A stretch of 64,000 nt of DNA from the NCBI GenBank assembly GCA_040387195.1, contig JAZKEF010000027.1, forward strand, positions 62,001-126,000, written 5' to 3'. The stretch comes from UKL13-3 sp040387195 (lineage in GTDB: Bacteria; Bacteroidota; Bacteroidia; UKL13-3). Position numbers and translations under genes: made by a program. The notes under the pieces are model-generated. The model searched no databases. It saw only the letters and a list, made by a program, of their open reading frames with translations, and had not been told where the DNA came from. This document shows, one piece after another, positions 52,554-61,539 of the stretch; the stretch's first letter is position 1, and every line of letters begins with the position of its first letter.

Positions 52554-54995
52554 TTATTTTCCGTTCACCACAAACTTCAATGTTTTGCTTCCGCTGGCAT
52601 TGCTGATGGTACAGAAATAGATTCCGCTGTTCAGGTTTTCGATTGAAATGGTTTCGTTGAATTGTGCTCCGCGAACGGTGCGGGTTGAGATTTCTTTACC
52701 CAACAAATCAACCAGAGTAATCGTTACCGGTTGTGTTTTTACAAAAGTGGCACTTACTGTAATAGCTGTTGTAGCCGGGTTAGGATATAACTTCACATTG
52801 GCTGCGTTAAATTCACTTTCGTTGATACCAACGTTTGATGAATCTTTCACAACAACTATTCTGGTTGCTGAGTCGGCCATGTTACCGCAGAAATCGGCTA
52901 CCCTATAGGTTAATACATAGGCACCCATTACATTGGTATTAACAGCTCCGGTTACATGAACCGAAGTTGCAATGTTTCCATCGCGCACATCGCTTGATGC
53001 AGCACCCGGATCAACATATGGTCCGCTTCCTAATTCAACTGTATCCGGATTGTTTCCGTTTAATGATAACGAAGGTTTTGCAGTATCCAGGTTACACATA
53101 TCCATATCCGATAGGTTTCTTGGAATGATTTTAAAGTTTCCAAAACTGAAATACATCGGTCCTTGGATAAAGTTCAATTTTTGTCCTTTTGTAATGGTAT
53201 CATTAATGTTTCTCAATGAAATGCTCATATCATCAACACGTAATCCTGTTTTGGTACTGTCTGCATTCACCGACCACTCTCCATTATCAGAAGGAGCATC
53301 CGGATTGATATTTGTTACATATACATTGTTCCATTTTAACAATACACCTTCCCATTTTCTGTTGTAGGCAATTTTTGTAGCAAGCGCAAATGAGTCCATC
53401 GACAATGTTTCTTCGAATGCAGGCAATGGATTATTCTTGGAAACAACCGTTCCTCTGATCTCATTAAGGGTAGTAATGTTAAATATTTCTCTCACTACAC
53501 CACTTGTAATCTTAACGGAGTCTCCAATAGCCCATTTTTCCGTAACATCGTTATTTACCGGCCGTTGTATGAAAATAGCAGAATTTGCCCCTGTCCCACT
53601 TTGCAAGGTTAACAAACGGGTTGTGCCGGCATTAAAGTTAGTACCGGTTATCACTCCCCTGATATCCATATTCGTAAGGGAGTCTCCATCCCAGATTGTC
53701 GCACCATTGGTGCTTGCACTGAATTGTAATGTTGCTATACTATTGATACCCCCATCCGTCACCAAATAGTTTGAGTTTGTTGCCAAGGTATCAGGAATAA
53801 CTGTCCTCAGATTCCTGTTATCCAAAGCTCTTGTATAGTATTTTACAATAGTTCCGGCTGCAAACGGAGGAATTTTTCCCAACCATTTGTTTGGTGTAGC
53901 TGTAGGTGTCATATTAACCAATGTAAATATATTTCCTCCGGTTCCATTATAATGAAGTGTTACTTCCTTTAATGTTGTATCCGAAGTAATCATCGCTGTT
54001 ACTTCCACCGAATCTGTAGATTGAGCAACATTAGGTGTTTGAGTAATATTCAAAATCTTAGGCGGGCAAATATTACAAGGCCCCAAATCAGTAGGATACA
54101 TTGGCATAATTCCATATCTTGTTACCGGACCGACTGCATACTCCGTTATTATTCCTTGAATATACTCCAACCTGGTTCCAATTGCTGGAGGAAAAAATGT
54201 ATTTACAATTTTAGGAACAGTATCTTCTAAATCATCTCTTCTATAATAAGCAGAGAAATCTCTCACATCTAAAACATTTCCGAAATCATCAACAACAGAC
54301 CAGAATGAACGCGTTCCTCCGCCCCCTGTATTATCTATCGAATAAACTGTTACATTTTTAATCTTAACCAATGCTCCTTCCCATTGCTCTCCCGTTAGTC
54401 TCTGCTGCACCCATGTTCCATTCGGATTACCTTTCATCAAATCCATTGCCTGAATTTCACTATAAACCAATGTATCCGGAGTCAGTGAAAGTTGCTCTAC
54501 TGAATTTTCCCAGTTTATGTTATTACGTATTAAATTAACTTGGGTTTCACCTACCTTTTGATTAACTCCATTAAAAGTTCTAATCACTCCCGTTACTCTT
54601 ACTTTATATCTTACTATGAAATTTTCATAAAACTTTGCTTCAGCATTTAATACAGGCAATGTTACCCCTGTACCTGCCGGTTCACACATTACTTGTACAC
54701 CACTCCATGGCCCACCACCTTTTCTTTGCATAAAGGCTGCTTTTCTATTTGAAGATAATCCATATATTTTAGGATTGGTTACAACGATTCCTTCAAATCT
54801 AACAGTATCCTTATATTGAGAATTACTGGGAATTGGACTGATATAATCAGGTGTATCATTGGGTATTGGTAGTCCAAGCTTTGTAGCATTAACAAACTGT
54901 ACCGAATCAATTGGAATAATCGGGTACGGGTTCTGCGCCTTCAGCAGCCCTGCTGCCCCTAGCGCAATCATTGATAGTAGTAGTCGTCTTTTCAT
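52554..54995 (-). CDS. Large secreted protein with T9SS type A sorting domain
   Basis: 813 residues: signal peptide (LLLSMIALGAAGLLKAQ), a long N-terminal region with repeated OB-like or barwin-like segments (TVRFEGIVVTNPKIYG, VRYKVRVTGVIRTF, LEYIQGIITEYAVGPV; the pattern recurs at FNAGTTRLLTLQS and KLNFIQGPMYFSFGNF), an Ig-like/DUF5011-type domain (about 660-735, VELGSGPYVDPGAASSDVRD, GAYVLTYRVADFCGN), and a type A sorting domain (KLYPNPATTAITVSATF to SKTLKFVVNGK). Surface or extracellular; a specific function is not visible. Its terminator separates it from the toxin operon. Confidence 0.85.
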   Translation of the reverse strand: MKRRLLLSMIALGAAGLLKAQNPYPIIPIDSVQFVNATKLGLPIPNDTPDYISPIPSNSQYKDTVRFEGIVVTNPKIYGLSSNRKAAFMQRKGGGPWSGVQVMCEPAGTGVTLPVLNAEAKFYENFIVRYKVRVTGVIRTFNGVNQKVGETQVNLIRNNINWENSVEQLSLTPDTLVYSEIQAMDLMKGNPNGTWVQQRLTGEQWEGALVKIKNVTVYSIDNTGGGGTRSFWSVVDDFGNVLDVRDFSAYYRRDDLEDTVPKIVNTFFPPAIGTRLEYIQGIITEYAVGPVTRYGIMPMYPTDLGPCNICPPKILNITQTPNVAQSTDSVEVTAMITSDTTLKEVTLHYNGTGGNIFTLVNMTPTATPNKWLGKIPPFAAGTIVKYYTRALDNRNLRTVIPDTLATNSNYLVTDGGINSIATLQFSASTNGATIWDGDSLTNMDIRGVITGTNFNAGTTRLLTLQSGTGANSAIFIQRPVNNDVTEKWAIGDSVKITSGVVREIFNITTLNEIRGTVVSKNNPLPAFEETLSMDSFALATKIAYNRKWEGVLLKWNNVYVTNINPDAPSDNGEWSVNADSTKTGLRVDDMSISLRNINDTITKGQKLNFIQGPMYFSFGNFKIIPRNLSDMDMCNLDTAKPSLSLNGNNPDTVELGSGPYVDPGAASSDVRDGNIATSVHVTGAVNTNVMGAYVLTYRVADFCGNMADSATRIVVVKDSSNVGINESEFNAANVKLYPNPATTAITVSATFVKTQPVTITLVDLLGKEISTRTVRGAQFNETISIENLNSGIYFCTISNASGSKTLKFVVNGK

Positions 54996-55147
54996 ATTCT
55001 ATGTTAGTTAATTGGTTATTGAGTTACTAGGTTATTGAATTACTGGTTATTAAATCTTGTCTTCTTTGTTTTCTCTCATCTTCCTTAATCTTTCGTGTCT
55101 TCGTGGACAAAAGATTGCGAGTTGCGAGTTTTTTATTACTGGTTGGC

Positions 55148-55165
55148 TTCGTCCGATAGCTATCG
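55148..55165. repeat. 18-bp perfect palindrome around CGATAGCTATCG
   Basis: GTCCGATAGCTATCGGAC lies in the 233-base gap between two secreted-protein genes. A relative (CCCATAGCTATCGGGA) is at 60296-60311. Confidence 0.75.
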
Positions 55166-55228
55166 GACCGCTCAGCCACCTTTATTTCTATCGAGCTTCG
55201 AATTTATTTTGCCTACTTTCTTCTTTGC

Positions 55229-57328
55229 CTACTTCATTACTGCAAACTTCCCCACTTCCACATTACCTGTTTGGGTATCCTTTACCGTAAACAAATATAC
55301 GCCCATCGAAATGGTTGTTTTTGAATTCGACAATAAGTCCCAGGCGTGTTCCCCTCCCGAAAATACCATTTTATCTTTATTTCCGTATACTTCAAACCAT
55401 TTTGCATCTTCTCCCTGATATGTTTCGGCATTATGGGTAAGGTTCGCCACCAAATCTCCATTGCTGGTATATATGGAAATGGTGCATTGTGCCGGCAGGT
55501 TGGTAAAGTAAATTTTATTGGTACGGGAAGTTCCGCCATCCCATGCTGCCGTGGTACGGTATGGGTTAGGGTACACACCAATTGTTGATTTGCTGTCCTC
55601 TCCAATCTCTTTTGTTGTGGTTCCGGCAAATACCCTCATTTCATTCGCTGTAAATGATGATTCCAGCGATCCGATCTTAAGTGTTTTATTGCCTTTATCA
55701 AATGCTGTAACCGTGAATTGGTATTGCCAGCCATTCAGCAAATTGTTCATGGTGTATTTAAAATCATAGGTAACCGGATCTCCGGCAAACTGCATCGGTT
55801 GATTAAGTTTGATCGCATCAAATCCATTGTTATATCCAACATCATTTCCCACTGAATCCCATTGTGCAATCAGGTTACTGTTATCGGCCAGGTTTTGATC
55901 CAGGTCATCCCCTGCATTGCTCCTGTATAATTTAAATCCCTCAAAATCCTTTTGACGTGTAATAGCATCAATAGATTCAATTGCGGATGCATCCCAGTAT
56001 ATATCAACCTTATTATCGGAAGGAACAATTTTCATTTTAGGACTGTTTGGAGGTTCCGGCAAAACAAACCGGTCAAGTTTTCCATTACCGTTTGCATCCA
56101 ACTCTGCATTGTATTTTCCGTCTTCATTCACATCTTCTCCAACATATGTGGCACGTGTACGCGAAAGATGTTCTGTTAACTCCGCCCTCGATTCGGGAGT
56201 GGAAAGAATGGAAGTACCGGATACCTGCTTCACTGATTTTTTAGCCGCAACATATGCAACTACATAATTGAACTTTTCACCCGGAGCAACACTTGGGAGC
56301 GGGCCTGCCGAAATCAATTGAATCCAATTGGCAGGTGAGCCGTTAAACGGTCCATTATTTCCAAAAATCTGGGTCGAATCATTTCCCTTGCTCAACTTTT
56401 CATAGCGTCCCAAATCATCGGCCGGTTTGGTAAACTCAGGATACACGGAACTGAAATTCCAAAAATTATAATTCACTTTAGGCGCAGCAAAACCACGTGA
56501 TACAAACGTGTCGGGTTTATCTGCGTTAAAAAACATCCCTCTCCAGTCCATGCCCAAAAACTGCATGGCTCCGTATGACTGAATATAGTTGGCATCATCG
56601 GCAGTATTATCTCCCAACCATGCATAAATAGCTTTAAACTTGGTATCAACACCATTCCGTCCTTTTGCATAAAATGCTGTCCCGACATCCCGTGTTACAT
56701 TTACATTTCGCACCACTAGATCCGCCCATTGTCCCATCCATATCGAATCCCAGTTGGAAGTGGAGTTATTGGTAATCTCATAATTGCAAATCACAAAATA
56801 GTCGGCAAAGGAAAAATTCCAGGCATAACTTTCCAGCTTTACAGATGCCATTAACGGATTATCATGACTGCCGATGGGTTGGGATGTTCCAGGAACAACC
56901 GTATTGGAATCGGTTAACTGAAATACGAAATCCTGATGAGATATTGCAGAAGCGGAATAATTGGGACTGCTGGTCAATTTGGAACGTTCAATGGGATTCA
57001 CCGTTCCCGTAAACTCATAGCCCGAAGCTCCCGTTGAATAACCTGAAGAAGCATCAAACGCACTGGTTGATACTAACTTTTGGCCGTTTACCAATGCTCC
57101 GATCCAAAATCCCGACTCGAACAAATGCTCCAATCCTTTTTGAGGATATGACATGGAAGGGTCACCCTGAACATTACTTCTTACTGTAGGTCGACCAATG
57201 GTACCCACGGTACTCATGGTTAACCCTACACGACCTACATTGGTCGATTTTTGTTTATAGCCAACCTGGGCTGAAACGGAGAGAGTTGACAAAACAACTC
57301 CCAGCATAAAAAGGCGTTTATATAGCAT
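55229..57328 (-). CDS. Secreted protein with T9SS-type C-terminal domain
   Basis: 699 residues from the ATG at 57328 (MLYKRLFMLGVVLSTLSVSAQ), a clear signal peptide; upstream codons overlap the promoter box. The long N-terminal half (about 40-420) has no domain I can name (FESGFWIGALVNGQKLVSTS; SYAWNFSFADYFVICNYEI). A calcium-loop-like DVNEDGKYNAELDANGNGKL is near 430-450, a fibronectin-type III-like domain follows (NSPKMKIVPSDNKVDIYWDA, FEGFKLYRS), and the end (GVYPNPYRTTAAW, CTISIYTSNGDLVANLTH, GVYLFTVKDTQTGNVEVGKF) matches the sorting-domain pattern. Likely surface-exposed or secreted. Confidence 0.83.
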   Translation of the reverse strand: MLYKRLFMLGVVLSTLSVSAQVGYKQKSTNVGRVGLTMSTVGTIGRPTVRSNVQGDPSMSYPQKGLEHLFESGFWIGALVNGQKLVSTSAFDASSGYSTGASGYEFTGTVNPIERSKLTSSPNYSASAISHQDFVFQLTDSNTVVPGTSQPIGSHDNPLMASVKLESYAWNFSFADYFVICNYEITNNSTSNWDSIWMGQWADLVVRNVNVTRDVGTAFYAKGRNGVDTKFKAIYAWLGDNTADDANYIQSYGAMQFLGMDWRGMFFNADKPDTFVSRGFAAPKVNYNFWNFSSVYPEFTKPADDLGRYEKLSKGNDSTQIFGNNGPFNGSPANWIQLISAGPLPSVAPGEKFNYVVAYVAAKKSVKQVSGTSILSTPESRAELTEHLSRTRATYVGEDVNEDGKYNAELDANGNGKLDRFVLPEPPNSPKMKIVPSDNKVDIYWDASAIESIDAITRQKDFEGFKLYRSNAGDDLDQNLADNSNLIAQWDSVGNDVGYNNGFDAIKLNQPMQFAGDPVTYDFKYTMNNLLNGWQYQFTVTAFDKGNKTLKIGSLESSFTANEMRVFAGTTTKEIGEDSKSTIGVYPNPYRTTAAWDGGTSRTNKIYFTNLPAQCTISIYTSNGDLVANLTHNAETYQGEDAKWFEVYGNKDKMVFSGGEHAWDLLSNSKTTISMGVYLFTVKDTQTGNVEVGKFAVMK

Positions 57329-57342
57329 ACGATTTAACCATA

Positions 57343-57350
57343 CAAATATG
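57343..57350 (-). promoter_or_regulatory. Possible -7 box of the 55229-57328 gene
   Basis: CATATTTG on the minus strand matches TAnnTTTG at 7 of 8 positions; TTG occurs 17 bases upstream, and the ATG follows 14 bases downstream. Confidence 0.45.
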
Positions 57351-57807
57351 TATTTTTTTGGCGGAATCAAGGTTAAAATAACTTTAAACAATTCACTCCT
57401 TTATGATTCCCTGATAGGCTCCCTTTGCCGGCAACCCATGTAAATTTAAAGTCATCTTATTATCAAGCAGTTGTGTCATCAAATTGTTAACCCCCTGATA
57501 ACACTGGGTGTTACATGAGCATCGTTTCAGCATCAACCACTTGCAAAGTCAAACGGGATTACCCCACATTTGATGTTAAAAAATTATTACCCCTTGTGAA
57601 TGCGCTAGCCTGTTCATTACACAAAATCAATTCGGACACATTTCAATTGACCCACTTAGCTATGCGAATTGTGGAAAAGCCTGTAGTGAAAATGAAGCAT
57701 TTACAACATACAACACATAGTAATGCACATTGCATGCACATTAAAAATTTTACATGTGTATAAGTAATATTACCTTAGCGGAGACATACAAAAAAATCTG
57801 TTGTGCT
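57351..57807. other. Gap of about 460 bases before the dnaB promoter
   Basis: A possible 82-codon frame at 57515-57763 has no family resemblance or ribosome site and I do not count it. A short repeat of TGCACATTGCATGCACAT type lies near 57724-57741. Nothing else was recognised. Confidence 0.5.
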
Positions 57808-57815
57808 TACATTTG
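57808..57815 (+). promoter_or_regulatory. Probable -7 box of dnaB
   Basis: TACATTTG is a full match to TAnnTTTG, 35 bases before the dnaB ATG at 57851; no TTG at the expected -33 spacing. Confidence 0.5.
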
Positions 57816-57850
57816 GGAGCAACAGAACGTAGAAAAGAGGATAGCAAGAA

Positions 57851-59377
57851 ATGGCCGAAACAACCAAAAATACAAGGAAACCGACTCGCAATATAGATCT
57901 AAAGGCAATTATAGATTCAGGCAAAGTACCACCTCAGTCAGTTGACCTTGAGGAAGCTGTACTGGGTGCGCTGATGCTGGAAAAAAATGCCATCACCGTT
58001 GTAGCTGATATTTTAAGACCTGAAAGTTTTTACAAGGAAGCGCACGTCATCATTTTCCAATCCATCAAGGACCTATTCAGCCGTGCCGAACCCATTGATA
58101 TCTTAACCGTAACATCCGACCTCCGCAAAAAAGCATTGCTGGATATTGTGGGTGGTGCTTATTACATCACTTCACTTACCAATCGTGTGGCTTCGGCTGC
58201 CAATATTGAATACCATGCACGGATTGTTGCCCAAAAATTTATTCAACGGGAGTTGATCCGTATTGCCACCGAAATACAGAAGGAAGCATTTGAAGAATCG
58301 ACCGATGCTTTTGAATTGCTGGACAGTGCCGAACGTAAATTGTTTGAAGTATCGCAGGGAAATATCAAGCGCGATTACAAACAAATGAACTATGTGATCA
58401 AGGAAGCCATCCGCGAAATTGAATCGATGAAAGATAAGGAAGGCGGACTTACCGGTATTCCTTCGGGCTTTACCCGTTTGGACCGGATTACTTCCGGTTT
58501 CCAAAAATCCGATTTGGTTATTTTGGCTGCTCGTCCGGGTATGGGTAAAACAGCCATGGTACTCTCCATAGCACGGAATGCTTCTTTATTATCCGAAAAA
58601 CCAAGAGCCATTGCCATCTTCTCACTGGAGATGAGCAGCAAGCAGCTGGTAACAAGGATGATTTCGGGAGAAGCTGAAATTACAGGTGAAAAACTCAAAA
58701 AAGGACAACTTGCCGAACACGAATGGCAACAGTTAAATACCAAAATTGCACGCCTCAACGAAGCTCCCATTTTTATTGACGATACCCCTGCCCTTTCTAT
58801 TTTTGAGTTGCGCAGTAAGTGCCGCAGGTTGAAAGAGCAGAACAATATTGAGATGATCATCATCGATTACCTGCAGTTGATGCGTGGTGATGATGCCAAC
58901 AATAAAAATGGTAACCGTGAGCAGGAGGTAAGTTATATTTCACGTTCCCTTAAAGCACTCGCAAAGGAGTTGGACGTTCCGGTAATTGCACTTGCACAGT
59001 TAAGCCGTGCTTCCGAAAAACGTGGAGCAGCAGCCATTCCGATGCTTTCGGATTTGCGTGAATCCGGTTCCATTGAGCAGGATGCGGATATGGTAATGTT
59101 TATTTACCGTCCGGAGTATTACAAAATTTCGGAGTTTGAAGATGGAAGTTCAACGCATGGTGTGGCCGAGTTGCATATTGCCAAACACCGTAACGGTGCG
59201 CTCGATAATGTGCGGTTACGTTTTGTACATGAGTTCACCAAGTTCCAGGACTTAACCGAATTTGAATACCAAACTGACCCAAGCATGCTTACCGATAACC
59301 CGGGAACCATTACCATCAGTTCGAAACTAAACGACTGGAGCAATGATCCTGATGAATTTACTCCGGCACCGTTTTAG
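57851..59377 (+). CDS. dnaB: Replicative DNA helicase DnaB
   Basis: 508 residues, hexameric 5'-3' helicase at the replication fork. N-terminal primase-interacting domain (about 30-135: PPQSVDLEEAVLGALMLEKN, VGGAYYITSLTN), linker helix, then the RecA-like domain with Walker A ARPGMGKTA (about 228-236), Walker B MIIIDYLQLM (about 334-343), arginine-finger region and the DnaB-typical QLSRASEKRG and LSDLRESGSIEQDADMV. Standard length, no intein. A low-complexity, variable tail follows. It stands alone with its own promoter-like box; the toxin-antitoxin pair follows. Confidence 0.97.
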   Translation: MAETTKNTRKPTRNIDLKAIIDSGKVPPQSVDLEEAVLGALMLEKNAITVVADILRPESFYKEAHVIIFQSIKDLFSRAEPIDILTVTSDLRKKALLDIVGGAYYITSLTNRVASAANIEYHARIVAQKFIQRELIRIATEIQKEAFEESTDAFELLDSAERKLFEVSQGNIKRDYKQMNYVIKEAIREIESMKDKEGGLTGIPSGFTRLDRITSGFQKSDLVILAARPGMGKTAMVLSIARNASLLSEKPRAIAIFSLEMSSKQLVTRMISGEAEITGEKLKKGQLAEHEWQQLNTKIARLNEAPIFIDDTPALSIFELRSKCRRLKEQNNIEMIIIDYLQLMRGDDANNKNGNREQEVSYISRSLKALAKELDVPVIALAQLSRASEKRGAAAIPMLSDLRESGSIEQDADMVMFIYRPEYYKISEFEDGSSTHGVAELHIAKHRNGALDNVRLRFVHEFTKFQDLTEFEYQTDPSMLTDNPGTITISSKLNDWSNDPDEFTPAPF

Positions 59378-59440
59378 TCCAACATCCGACCTCAAATCGA
59401 TAAAGTCAATTAAAACAGACCACATTCCAAACGACCTTCG

Positions 59441-59470
59441 TTTGAAATTCAATTTTTACACGTATCTTTG
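59441..59470 (+). promoter_or_regulatory. Promoter of the toxin-antitoxin pair
   Basis: TTTG (59441-59444), 18 bases, TATCTTTG (59463-59470): full match to the -7 box and a good -33 box. The transcript leader would be about 15 bases. Confidence 0.7.
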
Positions 59471-59489
59471 AATATTAAAACACACGTGT
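59458..59489 (+). promoter_or_regulatory. Possible operator of the toxin-antitoxin pair
   Basis: ACACGT (59458-59463) abuts the -7 box and the palindrome ACACGTGT (59482-59489) abuts the ATG at 59490, 24 bases apart. Antitoxins of this type often repress their own promoter, so the sites could be bound by the antitoxin; this is inference. Confidence 0.4.
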
Positions 59490-59741
59490 ATGATAACCAA
59501 ACTCACCTTAACTGTAGAAAAGGAAGTTATTGAACTCGCCAAGGATTATGCTTCCGAAAATGGACGAAGTCTATCGGAAATTGTAGAAACTTATCTTAAG
59601 TTTTTAACTTACCCCCAAAAGAAGAAAAAAACAGTCTCCGGTCGCATTACAAAAGCAACAAGAGGTGTCGCAAAAGTGCCTAAAGACTTTGATTATAAGA
59701 AAGCATTGGAAGAGGCCCTCACTGAAAAATACTTGAAATAA
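59490..59741 (+). CDS. Antitoxin, DUF6364/VapB-like
   Basis: 83 residues. The N-terminal ribbon-helix-helix-like pattern (MITKLTLTVEKEVIELAKDY, then ENGRSLSEIVETYLKFLTY) is typical of DUF6364 antitoxins and similar VapB proteins: a strand followed by two helices for DNA binding, and a basic, flexible C-terminal half (KKKKTVSGRITKATRG) likely to wrap the toxin. The PIN toxin starts 2 bases after its stop, the usual antitoxin-first order. Probably both neutralises the toxin and represses the operon. Confidence 0.85.
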   Translation: MITKLTLTVEKEVIELAKDYASENGRSLSEIVETYLKFLTYPQKKKKTVSGRITKATRGVAKVPKDFDYKKALEEALTEKYLK

Positions 59742-59743
59742 TT

Positions 59744-60157
59744 ATGCAAAAAGTATTTATTGACACCAATATTCTTCTTGATCACTTATTAGAAAGAACC
59801 CCCTTTGCTGATGATGCATCTGAAATAATGGAATTGGCGGAAGCCAATAAAATAAAAGTGTATACATCAACAGTTTCTTTTGTCAATACCTTTTACATCA
59901 TTAAAAAAATAATTGGCCATCACAAAACGCTTCATCACTTAAAACTAATCGAACGTCTTATTGAACTGATTGAAGTGAATCAAAAAATGGTTCAGCAGGC
60001 ATTAGATAAGCCCTACAAAGATTTTGAAGATGGAATACAAATGGAGGCTGTGATGCACGTAAAAGGAATTACCTGCATTGTAACAAGAAACTCAAGTGAT
60101 TTTAAGCTGTCTACCGTTCCCATTATTACACCTAAAGATTTTTTAGCCAGTCTGTAA
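59744..60157 (+). CDS. PIN-domain toxin (VapC-like RNase)
   Basis: 137 residues, one PIN domain. Acidic active-site candidates: D7 in VFIDTNILLDHLL, the E of DDASEIMELAE, D94 and D97 in KDFEDGIQMEA, and D118 in RNSSDFK. PIN toxins of TA pairs cut tRNA or rRNA when freed from the antitoxin. It overlaps the antitoxin operon (2-base gap) and has no promoter of its own. It looks intact. Confidence 0.88.
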   Translation: MQKVFIDTNILLDHLLERTPFADDASEIMELAEANKIKVYTSTVSFVNTFYIIKKIIGHHKTLHHLKLIERLIELIEVNQKMVQQALDKPYKDFEDGIQMEAVMHVKGITCIVTRNSSDFKLSTVPIITPKDFLASL

Positions 60158-60323
60158 TGCTTTGTTTCATCAAATATAGTCTGTAATTGTGCTTTCCTTT
60201 GAAAGCATCCCTGCTTCGATAAACCCAGCGTGACATTCGCTCCTTAATATCTTAATACCCGAATTCCCTAATCACATTTCGAATTTCGTACTTTTCCCCA
60301 TAGCTATCGGGATCGAATTTGTT
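60158..60323. other. Short gap with repeat remnants
   Basis: It holds a GCTTCGATAAACCCAGCGTG word near 60209-60231 (relative of 37665-37686) and CCCATAGCTATCGGGA near 60296-60311 (relative of the palindrome at 55148). No gene. Confidence 0.6.
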
Positions 60324-60638
60324 TCAATACAACAACTCATCCAACGCACTTCTGAACTCATTCACCGTTTTGCGATCACCCTTCAATTGTGCTTCCTGCA
60401 TGCCCTTTTCATAAATGGCGATTGCTCTCTTTTCGTCTGATCCTTCCAGCAATAATCCTAATTGGTAATATGCCGCAACATAATGTTCATCGGCAGCGAT
60501 GATCTGTTCGAATAGGTTTTGTGCCTTTTCGGGTTGCTGCATGCCCAGGTATTCCATGGCCAAAGCGTATTGCAAAAACAAGTCATCGGGCTGTTTTTCA
60601 AGCATTTCAAGCAGTTTATCGAATCGCGAATTTGCCAT
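60324..60638 (-). CDS. Small TPR protein
   Basis: 104 residues with two to three tetratricopeptide motifs (DDLFLQYALAMEYLGMQQPE, KAQNLFEQIIAADEHYVAAYYQLG, GSDEKRAIAIYEKGMQEA). No signal peptide; a cytoplasmic protein-binding module. Its start at 60638 faces the etfB start at 60694, sharing a 55-base divergent promoter region. No partner can be named. Confidence 0.85.
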   Translation of the reverse strand: MANSRFDKLLEMLEKQPDDLFLQYALAMEYLGMQQPEKAQNLFEQIIAADEHYVAAYYQLGLLLEGSDEKRAIAIYEKGMQEAQLKGDRKTVNEFRSALDELLY

Positions 60639-60660
60639 TTTTCTAAAAACAAAATTTAGC

Positions 60661-60668
60661 TACTTTTG
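60661..60668 (+). promoter_or_regulatory. Probable -7 box of etfB
   Basis: TACTTTTG is a full match to TAnnTTTG, 25 bases before the ATG at 60694. -33 box not obvious. Confidence 0.55.
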
Positions 60669-60693
60669 TCTCCCTTTTATAGAAGCAGAAAGT

Positions 60694-61431
60694 ATGAAGA
60701 TATTAGTTTGCGTAAGCAACGTGCCAGACACGACAACAAAGGTAACTTTTACCGACAACAACACGAAGTTTAATACTGCGGGTGTTCAGTTTATCATCAA
60801 TCCTTATGATGAATTAGCATTGACCCGCGCATTGGAAATGACCGAAAAACAAGGCGGAACAGTAAGTACTGTAACCGTTGGATTGGCCGATACCGATGCA
60901 AGCATCCGCAAAGCACTTGCTATTGGAGCCAATGATGCCACACGCATTAACGCTGAACCGACAAGTGCCTATTTTGTAGCAGAACAAATTGCTGCTTATG
61001 CAAAAGACCAGGCTTTCGATTTGATCTTAACCGGACGTGAGTCTATTGATTATAACGGAGGACAAGTTGCAGGATTGCTTGCCGAGATGTTGGGAATGCC
61101 TTCGGTAAATGTAATTACCAAAATTGACGTAGAGAATGGTGTTGCAACCATGGAGCGTGATATTGATGGTGGTAAAGAAAAACTGAGCTGCAAACTTCCA
61201 CTGGTAGCTAGTGCACAAAAAGACCTGACAGAACCACGTATTCCAAACATGCGCGGGATTATGGCTGCACGTACCAAACCGTTAAATGTAGTTGAACCTG
61301 TTGCAGGCGAATTAACATCGGCAACAATCGGGTTTGATCTACCGGCTGCCAAAGGTGGTGTAAAATTAATCCCTGCTGAACAAGCCGAGCAGTTAATCGA
61401 TTTGTTACACAACGAAGCAAAAATTATATAA
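60694..61431 (+). CDS. etfB: Electron transfer flavoprotein subunit beta
   Basis: 245 residues from the ATG at 60694 (MKILVCVSNVPDTTTKVTF); a longer frame upstream of it is chance overlap with the TPR gene. With EtfA it forms the FAD/AMP-binding flavoprotein that passes electrons from acyl-CoA and other dehydrogenases to the quinone pool. Conserved features: FIINPYDELALTRALEM, the AMP-site region FDLILTGRESIDYNGGQVAGLLAEML and the signature-like VEPVAGELTSATIGF near the C-terminus. Operon with etfA, separated by 108 bases carrying an inverted repeat. Confidence 0.96.
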   Translation: MKILVCVSNVPDTTTKVTFTDNNTKFNTAGVQFIINPYDELALTRALEMTEKQGGTVSTVTVGLADTDASIRKALAIGANDATRINAEPTSAYFVAEQIAAYAKDQAFDLILTGRESIDYNGGQVAGLLAEMLGMPSVNVITKIDVENGVATMERDIDGGKEKLSCKLPLVASAQKDLTEPRIPNMRGIMAARTKPLNVVEPVAGELTSATIGFDLPAAKGGVKLIPAEQAEQLIDLLHNEAKII

Positions 61432-61433
61432 GA

Positions 61434-61538
61434 AGCTTTTAGCTATTGGCTATTGGCCTTTAGCTTATGTTTCGCTAACAAAAAATATTTAAACCTAGCT
61501 CTAGTATTTAAAACCTAACAGCTAAAAGCCAAAAACAA
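61434..61538. repeat. Inverted repeat in the etfB-etfA gap
   Basis: AGCTTTTAGCTATTGGC near 61434-61455 and AACAGCTAAAAGCC near 61517-61530 are partly complementary, so the mRNA can fold around the start region of etfA. The AGCTATTGGC word is itself repeated. It could be a dispersed element or an attenuating structure that lowers etfA expression. Confidence 0.6.
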
Positions 61539-61539
61539 C

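Noticed and set aside
57515..57763. 82-codon frame upstream of dnaB
   Set aside because: No family resemblance, no ribosome site or promoter box, and it lies in an otherwise featureless gap.
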